Positions 1 to 14,165 of a stretch of DNA of 64,000 nt are shown in pieces; the first letter of the stretch is position 1; every line of letters starts with the position of its first letter. A program made the position numbers and the translations under genes. The stretch is from Spiroplasma clarkii (GTDB lineage: Bacteria > Bacillota_I > Bacilli_A > Mycoplasmatales > Mycoplasmataceae), in NCBI RefSeq assembly GCF_002795265.1, contig NZ_CP024870.1, positions 62,001 to 126,000 of the forward strand, read 5' to 3'. A model generated the notes under the pieces. The model ran no database searches. It was given only the letters and a program-made list of their open reading frames with translations, and was not told the DNA's origin.

Positions 1-427
1 AACCTGACTTGGACAATCTTATATGTTCTTATTAATCACAGGAATTTTACAAGGAGTTTCTAAAGATATTTATGATGCTTCATCAATTGATGGAGCTAGT
101 CGTTTTAAACAAACTGTCAAATTAACTTTACCAATTGTCTTTGGACAAATTGCACCCTTGATTTTAGGACAATTCACATTTAACTTTGGAAACTTTGGAA
201 TTATTAGTTTGTATGGTGCTAATGGTACAGCCCTTGGACCTGATGGTTTACCTTATCCAGGTGAACCAGGAATTACAGATATTTTAATTTCATTCGTTTA
301 TAAATTATCAACAAGTCAAACTGCATATACATATGGAATTGCAGCATCATTTGTGATTGTTTCATCATTTGTTGTTGTTAGTATTTCTGCAGTTGGATTC
401 AAAAATATGAAAGCATTTAAAAATTAG
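1..427 (+). CDS. malF: Sugar ABC transporter permease, MalF-like (5' end outside window)
   Basis: C-terminal part of an inner-membrane permease of a binding-protein-dependent sugar ABC transporter. The frame is open from base 2 and reads a TGA (Trp) at 5-7. The EAA loop that docks on the ATPase is visible near the start (YDASSIDGASRFKQ), followed by hydrophobic segments. It ends 14 bases before a second permease and is followed by the ATPase and maltodextrin enzymes, so maltose/maltodextrin uptake is the likely role. Identity as MalF rather than another MalF-type family member rests on context. The N-terminal half and any binding-protein gene lie upstream of the window. Confidence 0.85.
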
Positions 428-441
428 AAAGGGTTTTAATT

Positions 442-2955
442 ATGGAACAAGCAAAATTAAATACCAAACAAAATATTGTTGAGTTAAGTTTTAGTGATTT
501 ATTAAAACCCAACAAAAAATATGATCTTAAAAATTTTAAAGCAAATGGAAGTTGAGCTACAGTTCATCAATATTTTGTAAATGATGAAACAATTGTGGCA
601 ACTTCAAAACAAAAAATTTATAAAAAGTTTTTAGAAAATAACCATGACTTTGGTGCAGTGCTAGATATTTTTGCAATGTACTCAAGTGATCAAAATTTAA
701 GCAAAGAGTTTTGCTTAAACTTAATTGCTAATGCATTTTCAAAATTTGATGACAAATTAAAATTAGATATCAGCATTACTAATGAATTACTTTATAACAT
801 TGCTGCAAAAAATTCAAGTCCTGAAAATTTAACAAAGATTACAGAGTATCAAAAATCAAAATCAGAATTTGATTTGAAATATTTTGAATTTAAAAATTTA
901 GCTAACTATGAATTTATTTACCAGTGAAATAGAATTAATGCTGTAATCAATGTTTACTTTGATTTAATTGGTCAAAAAAAATTAGGAAGTGCAATTGCAA
1001 AATTATTTTTAATAGCTTATGAATCAAAAAAAGAATTACATGACTTTATTTCTTCAAGCTTAATTGCTAGTGAAAATTTATCTGAAGACTTTACTTTTAA
1101 TCAAGCAAATGAATTACTAAAAAATATTTATCAAGAATTAGAATTTCAAAATTGTGAAGAAACAAAAGTTAAAGACATTTTTAAGAATCTATTATCAATA
1201 ATTCCAAATTACCAAATTGAAGTTAAGAAAACAAATTTCTTTAAAAATATTTTATCAAGTAAAAAAAGTGGTGAAAAATTTAAACTCTATGCTTCTGATG
1301 AGATTTTGTCTGAGATCGGAAAAGATTTAAAAATAATCTCAAACAAATTAAAAACTGCTGACAAAAGTTTCAATCATGCTAGTGAGTTAAATGTTTCCAA
1401 CCTTAAATTTAATGTTTCTTCAAATGAACTATCTTGTGCAAAAGCAATTTTAATCAATACAGATAAAATTGATTACCTAACTGCATTAAGTGAAACTTAT
1501 TTTAAATCTAAAAAAATAAGTTTTAATAAATATAAAAATTATTTAACAATTATTAAGCTGGCAACATTAGCTTATGGATATTCTCAAAAGAATCTGAAAA
1601 CTAATTTAAAACATGATGCTGCCAGAAAATTATTTGAGTATTTAATGTTGAAACAAGCATCTTTAAAAGATGAAAAACTAGTTGAGAAATTAAATGCAGT
1701 TTTACAAAACAAAAATTTTAAAGATGATTTTATTGTAAAAAATTTACCTCAAGAATATGAACACCTTGACAAAATTAACAGTTTAATAAATGTTGTTAAG
1801 TTTATTTTTACAGAAATGAAACTAAACACAAAAATCATTGTTGAAACTATGCGTTACTATACTTTGAAAAATGAATTGTGAGCATTTGAATCAAACAAAA
1901 AATGTAAATCAATTTTTAGTTATGAAACCATAACAATTTCAGAAGCATCAAAATGACAAAATAATTTGATATCTGAAATTGAAAGTGAGTTTAAAAATGA
2001 AAAATCTAGTATTTATGTAAGATATATTAGATTCATGACTGAAACATACGGTAAGCTTTATCTTTCAGATAAGCCACCCATGACTACATCTCAAAAAATT
2101 GGACTAGGAGTAATTTATTTAATTTTAGCTCTTTGAGTTTTAATAATTGCGATGCCAATTTTACAAGTCTTGATTCAAGCATTTAACTGATATTCTTCAA
2201 ATGCTTCAACAGGAACACCCGATCAAGTTGGGAGTTTAGGAGTTTTTGACTTTGCCAACTTTAAATTTAGTGGAGCCAACTTTGGATACTTATTTGATGA
2301 AACCAGATTTCAAAATTGATTAATTAACTCAATTGTTATTGCAGTTATCAGTATGGTTTTAATGGTTTCAATTGTAGCCCTAATTGGGTATGCTTTTAGT
2401 CGATTTAGATTTAAGGGTAAAAAAATTGGATTAATGACAGTTATGTTAATTCAAATGATTCCAACCATTTCAAGTTTTGTGGCCTTTTATATCATGCTAC
2501 AAATCTTAAATGAACTAATTGGAGTCACAGGTCAAGTTATGTTGATCTTAATCTATACGGGTGGAGGAATTCCTGGGAATGTTTTTGTCCTAAAAGGATA
2601 CATGGATAACATTTCAATGGACATTGATGAAGCTGCAAAAATTGATGGTTGTGGCAACTGAACTATTTTCACAAGAATTATAGTTCCATTAGCAAAACCA
2701 ATGTTGTCAGTTATTGCACTATGATCATTTATTGGACCATTTGGAGATGTCTTACTACCACAAGTTTTACTAGCAGACATTGGTCAATACACAATGGCTA
2801 CTGGTTTGAGAACATTACTAAGTAGTGGAACTGTCCAAGCACAAGGTGCTTTTGCTGCTGGTTCATTAATTGTGGCAGTACCAATTTCAGCACTGTTCTT
2901 GGGATTACAAAAAAATATTACAGGTGGTTTATCAGCTGCTGGAGTGAAAGGATAA
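442..2955 (+). CDS. malG: Sugar ABC permease, MalG-like, with a ~550-residue N-terminal extension
   Basis: Second permease subunit, 837 residues with TGA read as Trp. Only the last ~285 residues (from about residue 554) form a normal MalG permease: membrane segments and an EAA loop (DIDEAAKIDGCGNW, around 2623-2664). Residues 1-550 have no recognisable membrane span and are Lys-, Asn- and Glu-rich, predicted mostly helical, so they probably form a cytoplasmic domain. Usual MalG proteins are about 280-300 residues. An AAAG-type ribosome site precedes ATG 442, and no stop separates the two parts. The function of the extension is not recognised; a role in ATPase regulation or scaffolding would be speculation. 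Confidence 0.85.
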
Positions 2956-2961
2956 ATAAAT

Positions 2962-4038
2962 ATGAAAGTAGAATTAAGAAATGTTTCTAAAAAATATGAA
3001 GGAAACTCATTTTACACATTAGAAAATATTAATTTGTTCATTGATAACAATGACTTTTGTGTAATTCTTGGACCATCAGGGTGTGGGAAAACCACTTTAT
3101 TAAAAATTATTGCCGGTTTAAATTCAATTACAAAAGGTGACTTAATTTTTGATGATGTTAAAGTTAATAATTTACTACCAAAAGATAGAGATATCTCAAT
3201 GGTGTTTCAAAGTTATGCTTTGTACCCACATTACAATGTTTATAAAAATATGGCCTTTGGTCTAGAAATGAAAAAAGAAAAAAAAGAATTAATAAATTAT
3301 CGAGTACGTGCTGCCGCAAAGATTTTAAATATTGAAAAGTATTTATTTAAAAAACCAAAAGAACTTTCAGGAGGGCAACAACAACGTGTTGCCTTGGGAA
3401 GAGCAATTGTCAGAAAACCAAAATTATTTTTAATGGATGAACCATTAAGTAACTTGGATGCAAAATTAAGAGAAAGCATGCGTACAGAGTTGGTTTCAAT
3501 TCACAGAATGTTAGGAACTACAACAGTTTATGTGACCCATGACCAACTTGAGGCTATGACTATGGCTACTAAAATTGTTTTAATGAATAATCAAATCATT
3601 CAACAAGTTGGTAAACCTGAAGAATTTTATGATAAGCCCCAAAATTTATTTGTTGCCAAATTTATTGGAACACCAACAATGAATGTTTTATTAGGAAAAC
3701 TTGTTGATAAAGAATTTGTTTCAAATGATAATGGTTATAAAATAAAATTAACAGATCAAGAAATTAAATTAATCAATGAAGAACAAAATAACTCAATCTA
3801 TTTAGGAGTTAGATCTGAAGAATTAGAAATTGTTAAAGAAAAAGGCCATATGTCATTAAGAGTTATCAATGTTGAGTTATTGGGTATGAGCAAGCAAATT
3901 GTTTGTGAAATTAAACCTGATGTCAATGTAATTATCACAGCACCAAAAGATACTGCTGTGGAAATTGGTCAAAAAATCGAATTAAGAGTTAAAAATTATC
4001 ATCTTTTTAGTGAATTAACTGAGAAGAGAATTGGTTAA
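2962..4038 (+). CDS. malK: Sugar ABC transporter ATP-binding protein, MalK/MsmK type
   Basis: 358-residue ATPase that powers the MalF/MalG-type permease pair encoded just upstream. It shows Walker A GPSGCGKTT (37-45), the Q-loop FQSYALYPH (82-90), signature LSGGQQQR (135-142), Walker B LFLMDEP (155-161) and the H-loop VTHDQLEA (191-198). The roughly 120 residues after the nucleotide-binding domain form the regulatory domain usual for MalK/UgpC/MsmK ATPases, which often serve several sugar importers. The stop codon overlaps the next start by one base (TAATG), indicating translational coupling. Confidence 0.93.
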   Translation: MKVELRNVSKKYEGNSFYTLENINLFIDNNDFCVILGPSGCGKTTLLKIIAGLNSITKGDLIFDDVKVNNLLPKDRDISMVFQSYALYPHYNVYKNMAFGLEMKKEKKELINYRVRAAAKILNIEKYLFKKPKELSGGQQQRVALGRAIVRKPKLFLMDEPLSNLDAKLRESMRTELVSIHRMLGTTTVYVTHDQLEAMTMATKIVLMNNQIIQQVGKPEEFYDKPQNLFVAKFIGTPTMNVLLGKLVDKEFVSNDNGYKIKLTDQEIKLINEEQNNSIYLGVRSEELEIVKEKGHMSLRVINVELLGMSKQIVCEIKPDVNVIITAPKDTAVEIGQKIELRVKNYHLFSELTEKRIG

Positions 4039-6326
4039 TGGCAAAAATAAATAATTCAAGTCTATCGGTTAAACCAACCGACTTGAAACCAGATGAAATT
4101 TTTAAAGTTGAATTTATTGAAATGAAACTGCTAAATTCAAAAACCTGTCAACTAATTTTTTCAAATAATGTTGAAGTACTGGTTAGAAATTTTGAAACTG
4201 AAATAATTCAATTACAAGTTGTCTATAATCAAGAAATTATTATTGATAAACAACAACATCAACTAGAAGCAAAGTTATTGCAGCTTGAAAAGAATAAAAT
4301 TTCAAATACTAACTTTAGTTTGACAATTACTGATAAAAATTATATTTGTATTGAAAATCAAAACCATCAAGTAATTATTAAAGCAATCTTTTTTAAAGAT
4401 AATTTTTTGAACATGTCAATTCAAACAAATAAAAATGAAAAGTTTTATGGGTTTGGTGAAAAAACTGGTCTTAATTTAGATAAAAAATTCACAAATACAT
4501 CAAACTATGCAACTGATTTATACAAAGCACATTGTGATCAAGATTTAGAAATGTATGGGGCACTTAATTTCAATATCATTAACAAAGGTCCCCAAAAAAA
4601 TCTTGGAGTTTTGGTGGATAATCCCTCAAGAACAAAATATGATATGAGAAGTAATGATGAATTTATTGTCAGTGTTTTTAAAAATGACTTAGATATATAT
4701 TTCATTTTAGATACTTCAATTAAAAATGTGATTTATAAATATTATCAGCTAACTGGCTTTCCATTTTTACCATCAAAGTGATCACTGGGACACCATTTAT
4801 CAAAACATAGTTATGAAAACACAAATGTAGTTAAAGAACTAATTGAAAAATCAATTGAAAGTAAAATTAAACTTGATGCAATTTACTTGGATATTTTATA
4901 CATGCAAGAATATAAGTCATTTACAGTTGATAAAGCTCGCTATGAAAATTTAGCAGAGCTAGTAAAATATTGTCAAAGTCATGAAGTTGAAATTGTCCCA
5001 ATTGTAAATCCTGGGGTCAAAGCCGATGAAAAATTTTCATTATTTAACCTTGGTAAAAAAATGAATGCCTTTATAAAACAACCTGATGGCAAAACAATTT
5101 ACCAAGGAGAAGTTTGACCTGGACAATGTGCTTTCCCAGATTTCTTTAATAAAAATGGTTGAGAATTTTGAAAAAAATGTTTTGAATTTTATTTAAGTAA
5201 AAATATTCATGGAGTTTGATTAGACATGAATGAACCTGCAGTTTTCAACGACTTACATGTTGTTGAAAATGAAGCAACTCATATCATAAACAACAAACAA
5301 GTATCCCATGAAGAAATTCATAATAACTATGGAACTTATGAAGCAAAAGCTACTTATGAAATTATGAGTGAAACAAATTTAAGACCTCATTTAGTTTCAA
5401 GAGCTTTTTCAGCGGGAATTCAAAAATATTCAACAGTTTGAACTGGTGACAACTTTTCTTATTGATTCCAACTACAGCAATCTTTACCAATGGTCATGAA
5501 CCTAAGTTTATCTGGAGTTCCATTTACTGGACAAGATCTTGGTGGGTTTGAATATGATTGCAGTGCTGAATTGTTAACTCGTTGGTATCAAGCAAATATT
5601 TTATTTGGTTTGTTTAGAAATCATTGTTCAATAAACAAAAGAGCACAAGAACCATGAACTTTTGATGAAGAAACTACTAAGGCAATTGCCAAAGCAGTAG
5701 AGTTTAGAAATCAATATTTACCAACACTTTATAATCAAGCCTATCTTGTACACAAGTTTGGTGCAAGTTTTGTCACACCATTGTTTTATAATTTTGAAAC
5801 TGATTTAAAATCATATAACATTGATGACCAATATATGGTTGCTAACTTAATGGTTGCACCAATTTTAAAGAAAAATACTTATGACCGTTTGGTTTATTTA
5901 CCAGATAATGAAACTGGTTGAGTGGATCTAAATGAGTTAAAATATTTTGCACCAAACCAAAATATTATTAAACATATTGCTTATGATGAGCTTGGAATTT
6001 TTGTTTTAAACAACTCAATGCTATTTAAAATGGATGCAAGCCAAAAGAAATCCGGACTCTTCAAACAAATTGAAGTTGAAATTTACAATTTCAACAACCA
6101 TGCAACTCCAATTGTTGGTAGTTACTATGATGATGACGGTCTCACAATTAAAGTTGAAAAAAACTTTGAGCATTTTAAATTCTGTTACAGTAATCAAGAA
6201 GTAATTGTTGAAAGTTTAAACAAAAATTTATCATATAAAGAAATAAAAGAAAAATTTAAATTCATTTTAATAAATGAACAAGGAAAAAAACAAATAGAAA
6301 TTAAGGAGGAAGGTTATGGCAATTAA
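4038..6326 (+). CDS. Alpha-glucosidase, glycoside hydrolase family 31
   Basis: 762-residue GH31 enzyme expected to release glucose from the non-reducing ends of maltodextrins in the cytoplasm. The catalytic nucleophile lies in the block WLDMNEP (Asp396; the Trp is a TGA codon). The general acid/base is the Asp in WTGDN (Asp471), followed by the typical GxDLGGF segment around 5535-5550. No signal peptide is seen. The start overlaps the ATPase stop by one base and the 3' end overlaps the phosphorylase gene by 11 bases. Substrate could also be isomaltose- or sucrose-type oligosaccharides; GH31 membership is secure. Confidence 0.92.
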
Positions 6327-8613
6327 AACTGATGTAAATATCAAACGTTTATTTGATATTGATGAATGAACACTAACTGAAAACAAACTTCCAGATAATT
6401 CTTATGACATTAGACTAAGCGAATCAATTACTTCATTAGGAAATGAATACATGGGGATGCGTGGAAACTTTGAAGAAAAATTTGGTGGTGACTCACATCA
6501 AGGATCATACATTGGTGGAATCTGATATCCAGACAAAACTGTTGTTGGTTGATGAAAAAATGGTTATCCAAATTATTTTGGAAAGGCAATTAATGCTATC
6601 AACCACATTGGTTTAAATATTTTCATCAATGAAGTTGAACTAGATTTAAATGAACAAACTCCAAAAACATATCAAAGAACTTTGGACATGTACAATGGAA
6701 CTTTAATGCGAAAATTTACAACAACAGTTGGTGGAGTTTCAATTGATGTTGAAGCAAAGAGGTTTGTCTCATTGGCTGTAAAAGAATTGTGTGCTATTGA
6801 GTACACAATTACTCCATCACAAAATACAACCATTGAAGTTGATAGTTTTTTATATGGAGATGTTATTAATCGGGATGCAAATTACAAGGAAAGATTTTGA
6901 ACCCATGTTAGTTCAAAGGCAACAAACAATCAACAACAAATTCATTCAAAATTAAAAGCAAATAATTTTGGAATTGAAAACTTTGAAATTTGTGCTAGTT
7001 CATTTTTAAAAACTAATTTAAAACCACAAACATCAAGTACTGAAGAACAAGATTTATTTGCAAGTACTGTTCAAAGTTTTAAAGTTAAAGCAAATGAAAA
7101 ATTAGTGATTAACAAATATATTGTTGTTTCAAATTCATTAAATGCTGCTCCCAAAGATTTACAAAAAGTTTCACAAAAACTTTTAGATCAAGTTAAAGAA
7201 AAAGAATTTAGTGTTTTAGAAACTGAACATTCAAAAATGTGACATGAACGTTGAAAAAAATCAGATGTAAAAATTTTTGGAAGTCCAATTGATCAACAAG
7301 CAATTAGGTTTAACTTATTTCAATTATTTTGTACTTATTATGGAAATGATGAAAGATTAAATATTGGACCCAAAGGATTTACTGGTGAAAAATATGGAGG
7401 AGCCACTTACTGAGATACAGAAGCGTATTGTGTGCCCTTATATTTAAAATCTTCACCTCCAGAAATTACCAAAGCACTTTTAAAATATCGATTTAATCAT
7501 TTAAAAAATGCTCAATTAAATGCTCAAAAACTAGGACTTGCTGGTGCACTTTACCCAATGGTAACATTTAATGGTGAAGAGTGTCACAATGAGTGAGAAA
7601 TAACTTTTGAAGAAATTCACAGAAACGCTGCTATGGTTTATGCAATTTGAAATTATGTAAACTATACTGGCGATGAAGACTATATTAAAGAGTATGGAAT
7701 TAAGGTAATGGTAGAAGTGGCAAAATTTTGAGCTAGTCGTGTCCACTGAAATCCAACTAAAAAAGTTTATATGCTGCATGGAGTTACTGGACCAAATGAA
7801 TATGAAAACAATGTTAACAATAATTGATTAACAAATTTAATGGCACAATGATGTTTGACTTTTACTTTAACAAGTTTAACAAAGTATCAGTTAGATTTTA
7901 CCAAGTATAATTTGAGTAAAAGTGATTTAGATAAATTTAAAGATATTTGTGAAAAAATGTATTTACCTGTTGATGAAAAACTAGGGATTTTTGTTCAACA
8001 TGATGGCTTCTTAGATAAAGAATTAATTTCAAAAGATCAACTTTCAAAAACAGAAAGACCATTAAATAAAAATTGATCTTGAGATAAAATTTTAAGAAGT
8101 GTTTACATTAAGCAAGCAGATGTTCTACAAGGGATCTATTATCTTTGAGATAGATTTACTAATACTGAAATTAAAAATAACTTTGACTTTTATGAACAAT
8201 TTACAGTTCATGAATCAAGTTTGAGTCCTTGCATTCATTCAATAATCGCAGCCAGAATTGACAAACTAGATAAAGCATATGAATTTTATGCTCGCACAGC
8301 TCGCCTAGATTTAGATAACTATAATAATGATACAGATGATGGATTACATATTACAAGTATGACAGGTAGTTATTTAGCAATTGTTGAGGGTTTTGCAGGA
8401 ATGATGGTTAGAGAAAATAAACTACACTTTACTCCCAAATTACCAAAACAATGAGAAGGTTATGAGTTTAGAATTAATTTTAGAAATCGCATTTTAAATG
8501 TTACAATTTCAAATAAAATGGCTACAATTAAGTTAGTTGAAGGGGGAGAATTAACTTTAAGCATTAATGACCAAGATTACTTAGTAAAAGATGTCTTAAC
8601 AGTTAATTTATAA
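6316..8613 (+). CDS. mapA: Glycoside hydrolase family 65, probable maltose phosphorylase
   Basis: 765-residue GH65 enzyme that would split maltose with phosphate into glucose and beta-glucose-1-phosphate, saving ATP. The family block ECHNEWEITFEE (about residues 422-433), containing the catalytic Glu, is intact. The N-terminal block with [12 protein letters not shown]-type residues is present near 6440-6480. A strong AAGGAGGAAGG ribosome site sits inside the end of the preceding gene. Trehalose or kojibiose phosphorylase are alternatives in the same family; the maltodextrin neighbours favour maltose. No beta-phosphoglucomutase gene is seen in the window. Confidence 0.88.
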
Positions 8614-8618
8614 AAAAA

Positions 8619-10232
8619 ATGGATAAATGATGAAAAAAGACTGTGGTTTATGAATTGTATCCACAATCATTTAAAGATTCAAACAATGATGGTGTTGGTG
8701 ATCTAAAAGGAATCATTGAAAAACTTGATTACTTACAAGACCTTGGAGTTGGAGCAATTTGGATGACACCAATTTACACTTCACCACTAGTTGACAATGG
8801 TTATGATATTGCTGATTATCAAAACATTAATGAAATTTATGGATCACTTGCTGATTTAAAAAATTTAATTAAAGCAGCTGAAGCAAAACAAATTAAAATC
8901 ATTATGGATTTAGTTTTGAATCATACCAGTGATCAACACAACTGGTTTTTGCAAGCAAAAACCAGCAAGGCTAATCCTTATCGAGATTATTATATTTGAA
9001 GAGATCAACCTGATGAAAAAAAATCAATCTTTGGTGGGAGTGCTTGAACATATGATTCAACAACCAAACAATATTATTTTCACCAATTTGCAAAAGAGCA
9101 ACCAGATTTAAATTGGGAAAACCCAAAGTTGCGTTCAGAAATAAGTGCAATGATAAAATGATGGGTTGATTTTGGTGTCAAAGGGTTTAGACTAGATGTT
9201 ATTGACTTAATTGGTAAAGAAGTCGATAAAAAAATCTACTCAAATGGTCCAAACTTACATCAATTTATTAAGGATTTACGAGCAGAAAGTTGAAATTCTG
9301 CAGAGTTTTTAACTGTAGGAGAGTGCTGAGGAGCCTCAATTGATGATGGTATCAAGTACTCTAATGAAAAAAATGATGAATTTTCAATGATTTTTCAGTT
9401 TGAACAAATCACTGAATTACAATCTGAATTAGGAAAATACTTATACAAAGAAATTGATTTTATTGCTTTGAAAAAAGTTTATAAAAAATGACAACAAGGT
9501 TTACATGGCCTTGGGTGAAACTCATTATATTTAGGAAATCATGACTTACCAAGAATGATTTCAAAATATGGAAATGATCAAGAATTTCGAGTAGCTTCAA
9601 GCAAAACTTTATTCACAACCTTGTTTTTAATGGAAGGGACACCCTTCATTTATCAAGGTGATGAAATTGGAATGACAAATACTAATTGAGAAAATATAAC
9701 AGATTATCAAGATGTTGAAATTAAAAACACCTACCAAGATTTGGTACTTGATGAAAAGAAATTGACTCATGAAGAATTTATGCAAGGGTTAAAAGCAAAT
9801 GGTCGAGACCATGCTCGAACACCAATGCAGTGAGATGGTAGTGAAAATGCTGGTTTTTCAAATGCCAAACCCTGGATTAAAGTTAATGAAAATTACCAAA
9901 CAATTAATGTTGAAAATGATTTAAAAAACCCCTCAGGAATTTATAATTATTTAAAAACTTTAATAAACTTTAGAAACAAAAGCGAGTATGCAGATCTAAT
10001 TGCCAATAGTCTGTATGTGCCAACTTTAATTGATGACTCTTATTTGTTTGCCTATGCACGCACAAATGGTCAAAAAACTATTAAAATTTTAGCAAATTGA
10101 AGTGAAAAAGAGTTAGACTTGAGTGTTTTAAATTTACAAGGCTTAGAAGTATTATTAAATACTCATGATAGTTTTGCTGATTTAAAATTAAAAGCATGAC
10201 AAACAGTGGTTCTGTTAGAAACTAGAATCTAA
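8619..10232 (+). CDS. malL: Oligo-1,6-glucosidase / alpha-glucosidase, GH13
   Basis: 537-residue GH13 enzyme of the MalL/oligo-1,6-glucosidase group, acting on branched or short alpha-glucosides. ATG 8619 was chosen because it restores the family N-terminus MDKWWKKTVVYELYPQSF (the second Trp is TGA), in which family members carry a WW pair. Catalytic residues are visible: nucleophile in FRLDVIDLIG (Asp193), acid/base in VGECWG (Glu235) and the third carboxylate in GNHDLPR (Asp309). It lies five bases after the phosphorylase stop and belongs to the maltodextrin operon. Trehalose-6-phosphate hydrolase is a related alternative. Confidence 0.9.
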
Positions 10233-10260
10233 AAAATAAAAAGGAATCGGGAGTTATTGA

Positions 10261-12144
10261 ATGGATAATATACATGATGCAAATCTTTATGAACTTGAAA
10301 AAAAGTTAAAAAATTCAAATGAATTTAAAAAAGGCAAAGAAATTGAAGAATCCTTAAAAAATAGAATGAAACCAGAACTTGGATTCTTTAAGTTAATTAA
10401 TTTATTTTCAAAAAAATACCCATTTTTATTCAGCATATTAATTACTTTGATTGTGATTAATTCAATTTTTACTGCAAGAATATCATATCTAACCAATATC
10501 ATTATTCAACAAGCAATTTATGATGTTGATGGTCAAGCCGGAACAAATTATGGTTTAGAATGATTTTGGTGAATGGTAATAACTTGTGGGGTTTTGTTGG
10601 TAATGTGTTTTGGAACATACTTTAGAGATTATATCGGAAATATGATTTCTGTTAAAATTGAAGTTGATTTAAGAAATATTTTAATTAGCAAGCTTTTAGA
10701 ACAAGATATTTCTTATTACTCAGACAAAAAAATTGGGGAAATTATGACAAAACTAATTTCTGACACCAATGTGATTGGTAATGAAATTAATGGACTACTA
10801 GCCAATGTTATTTCCGCTCCAATGGTTTTGGTTTTTGGAACAGTAACTTTGATGTTAATAAATTCAATTATTGCTGGAATTTCAGTTGGATTAGTTTATC
10901 TAATGGCTATTTTCTTGGTTTTAATTGTAAAAAACTATCGAAAAAGATTTGGAGTTATTAGAACAATCATCACTGACATCAATGGAGATGTAACTGATAA
11001 AATTGGATCAATTAAATTGGTCAAGTCATCAGGAACCCGATTATATGAAGAAGAAAGAATTAAAAAAATTCACCTACCTTATATTAAAAACTTTAAACCA
11101 GTAGCAAAAACTGGGGGATGACTAATTACAGTTTTGATAATATCAGATGTTGTTATTGCCCTTGCCACAATTGCTAGTACAATTTTCATTTTTGGTGATA
11201 AAGATCCAATTTATTTTACAGCCTTAATCACACCATTTGTGGCTGGACTAACAGCTCTAACCAGACCTTTGTGACAAATTTCAGGAATTATTCCTGGGAT
11301 TTCAAGAGCCAGTACTTCAACACAAAGAATTTATGAAGTAGTTCGCTCTGAATCACTTTTAAGTGAAAACATTAAGGATGGGATTAAGTTTAATCAAGAA
11401 ATAAACAATATTAGTTTTCAAGGAGTGTCCTTTGCTTATCCAGAAAAAATTGAAAAATTAATTTTACCTCCAACTTCATTAGTTTTTGAAAAAGGTAAAA
11501 GTTATGCTTTTGTTGGTGAAACTGGCAGTGGAAAATCAACAATTTCTAAATTGTTATTAAGATTTTATGACCCAACAATCGGCACTATAAAAATTAATGA
11601 CTTAGATTTGAAGACATTAAATTTACATTCTTATTTAAGACATGTGGGTTACGTTGAACAAGAACCCCAAATTTTATATGGAGATGTTTATGAAAATGTC
11701 CGTTATGGTATTTTTGAGGCCACAAATGACGATGTTGTGGCAGCTTGTAAAAAAGCTGGATTGCATGACTTGATTGAATCTTGACCACAAAAATACACAA
11801 CCATTCTTGGTGAAAAAGGAACCTTGATTTCTGGAGGACAAAAACAGAGAATTGTGATTGCTCGAATAATTTTAAAAAACCCAGATCTACTAATTCTTGA
11901 TGAAGCTACTAGTGCTTTGGACAATATTGTTGAAAAAGTAATTCAAAAAGAACTTGAAAAAATTATGGTTAACAAGACAACTATTGTGATTGCTCATCGT
12001 TTAAGCACAATTAAAAATGTTGATAAAATTTTTGTTTTAGGACCTAATGCTCAAGGAATTGTACAAACTGGAACCTTTTTAGAATTAACAAAAGTAGAAG
12101 GTCACTTTCAAAAACTTTATAAGGCTGGAGAAATAGAAAAATAG
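10261..12144 (+). CDS. ABC exporter (fused transmembrane and ATPase domains), MdlB/MsbA type
   Basis: 627-residue exporter half-transporter. An N-terminal cytoplasmic stretch of about 50 residues is followed by a six-helix membrane domain (about residues 50-330) and an ATPase domain with Walker A GETGSGKST (from residue 419), signature ISGGQKQR, Walker B LLILDEATSALD and H-loop IAHRLST. It sits inside the maltodextrin operon, 28 bases after malL and 12 bases before the neopullulanase. That is unusual, since importers rather than exporters serve these sugars. Substrate is unknown; it may act as a homodimer because no partner half-transporter adjoins it. Confidence 0.88.
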
Positions 12145-12156
12145 GAAGAGATAATT

Positions 12157-13932
<1,776 letters not shown>

Positions 13933-13935
13933 TTG

Positions 13936-13967
13936 AAAAAACAGATTATAATTAAAATCTGTTTTTT
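13936..13967 (+). terminator. Rho-independent terminator of maltodextrin operon
   Basis: Perfect inverted repeat AAAAAACAGATT / AATCTGTTTTTT with a short A/T loop and terminal T run, starting three bases after the neopullulanase stop. Confidence 0.88.
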
Positions 13968-14138
13968 GGCATTTTTGTAAATCAGATTAAGACCGCAAAA
14001 TAAAACCACATATTTTTTTATTGTAATGAGTTGAAATAATAAATTTTACATAACTCAAAAGTGCCATTTCTACACAGTATTATTCAATAAAATCAAGTTA
14101 TAAAATTGACATAGATATATAAAGGGAGTAGTATTATT

Positions 14139-14165
14139 ATGATGGAATCTTTAGAGGTTTGATAA
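14139..14165 (+). CDS. Possible 8-residue leader peptide of the ATP synthase operon
   Basis: Very short frame MMESLEVW, whose last codon is TGA (Trp) before TAA. It has its own ribosome site (AAAGGGAG at 14121-14128, about 10 bases upstream). Its stop shares the base of the following ATG (TAATG at 14163-14167). The AtpI-like start has a second ribosome site (GAGG, 14154-14157) inside this frame. This looks like a translated leader coupled to the first ATPase-operon gene, but the frame is too short to be certain from sequence alone. Confidence 0.35.

Noticed and set aside
13980-14138. tRNA or other stable RNA genes in the intergenic regions
   Set aside because: No cloverleaf, CCA end or GC-rich stable fold was found here or in the other gene-free stretches by eye.
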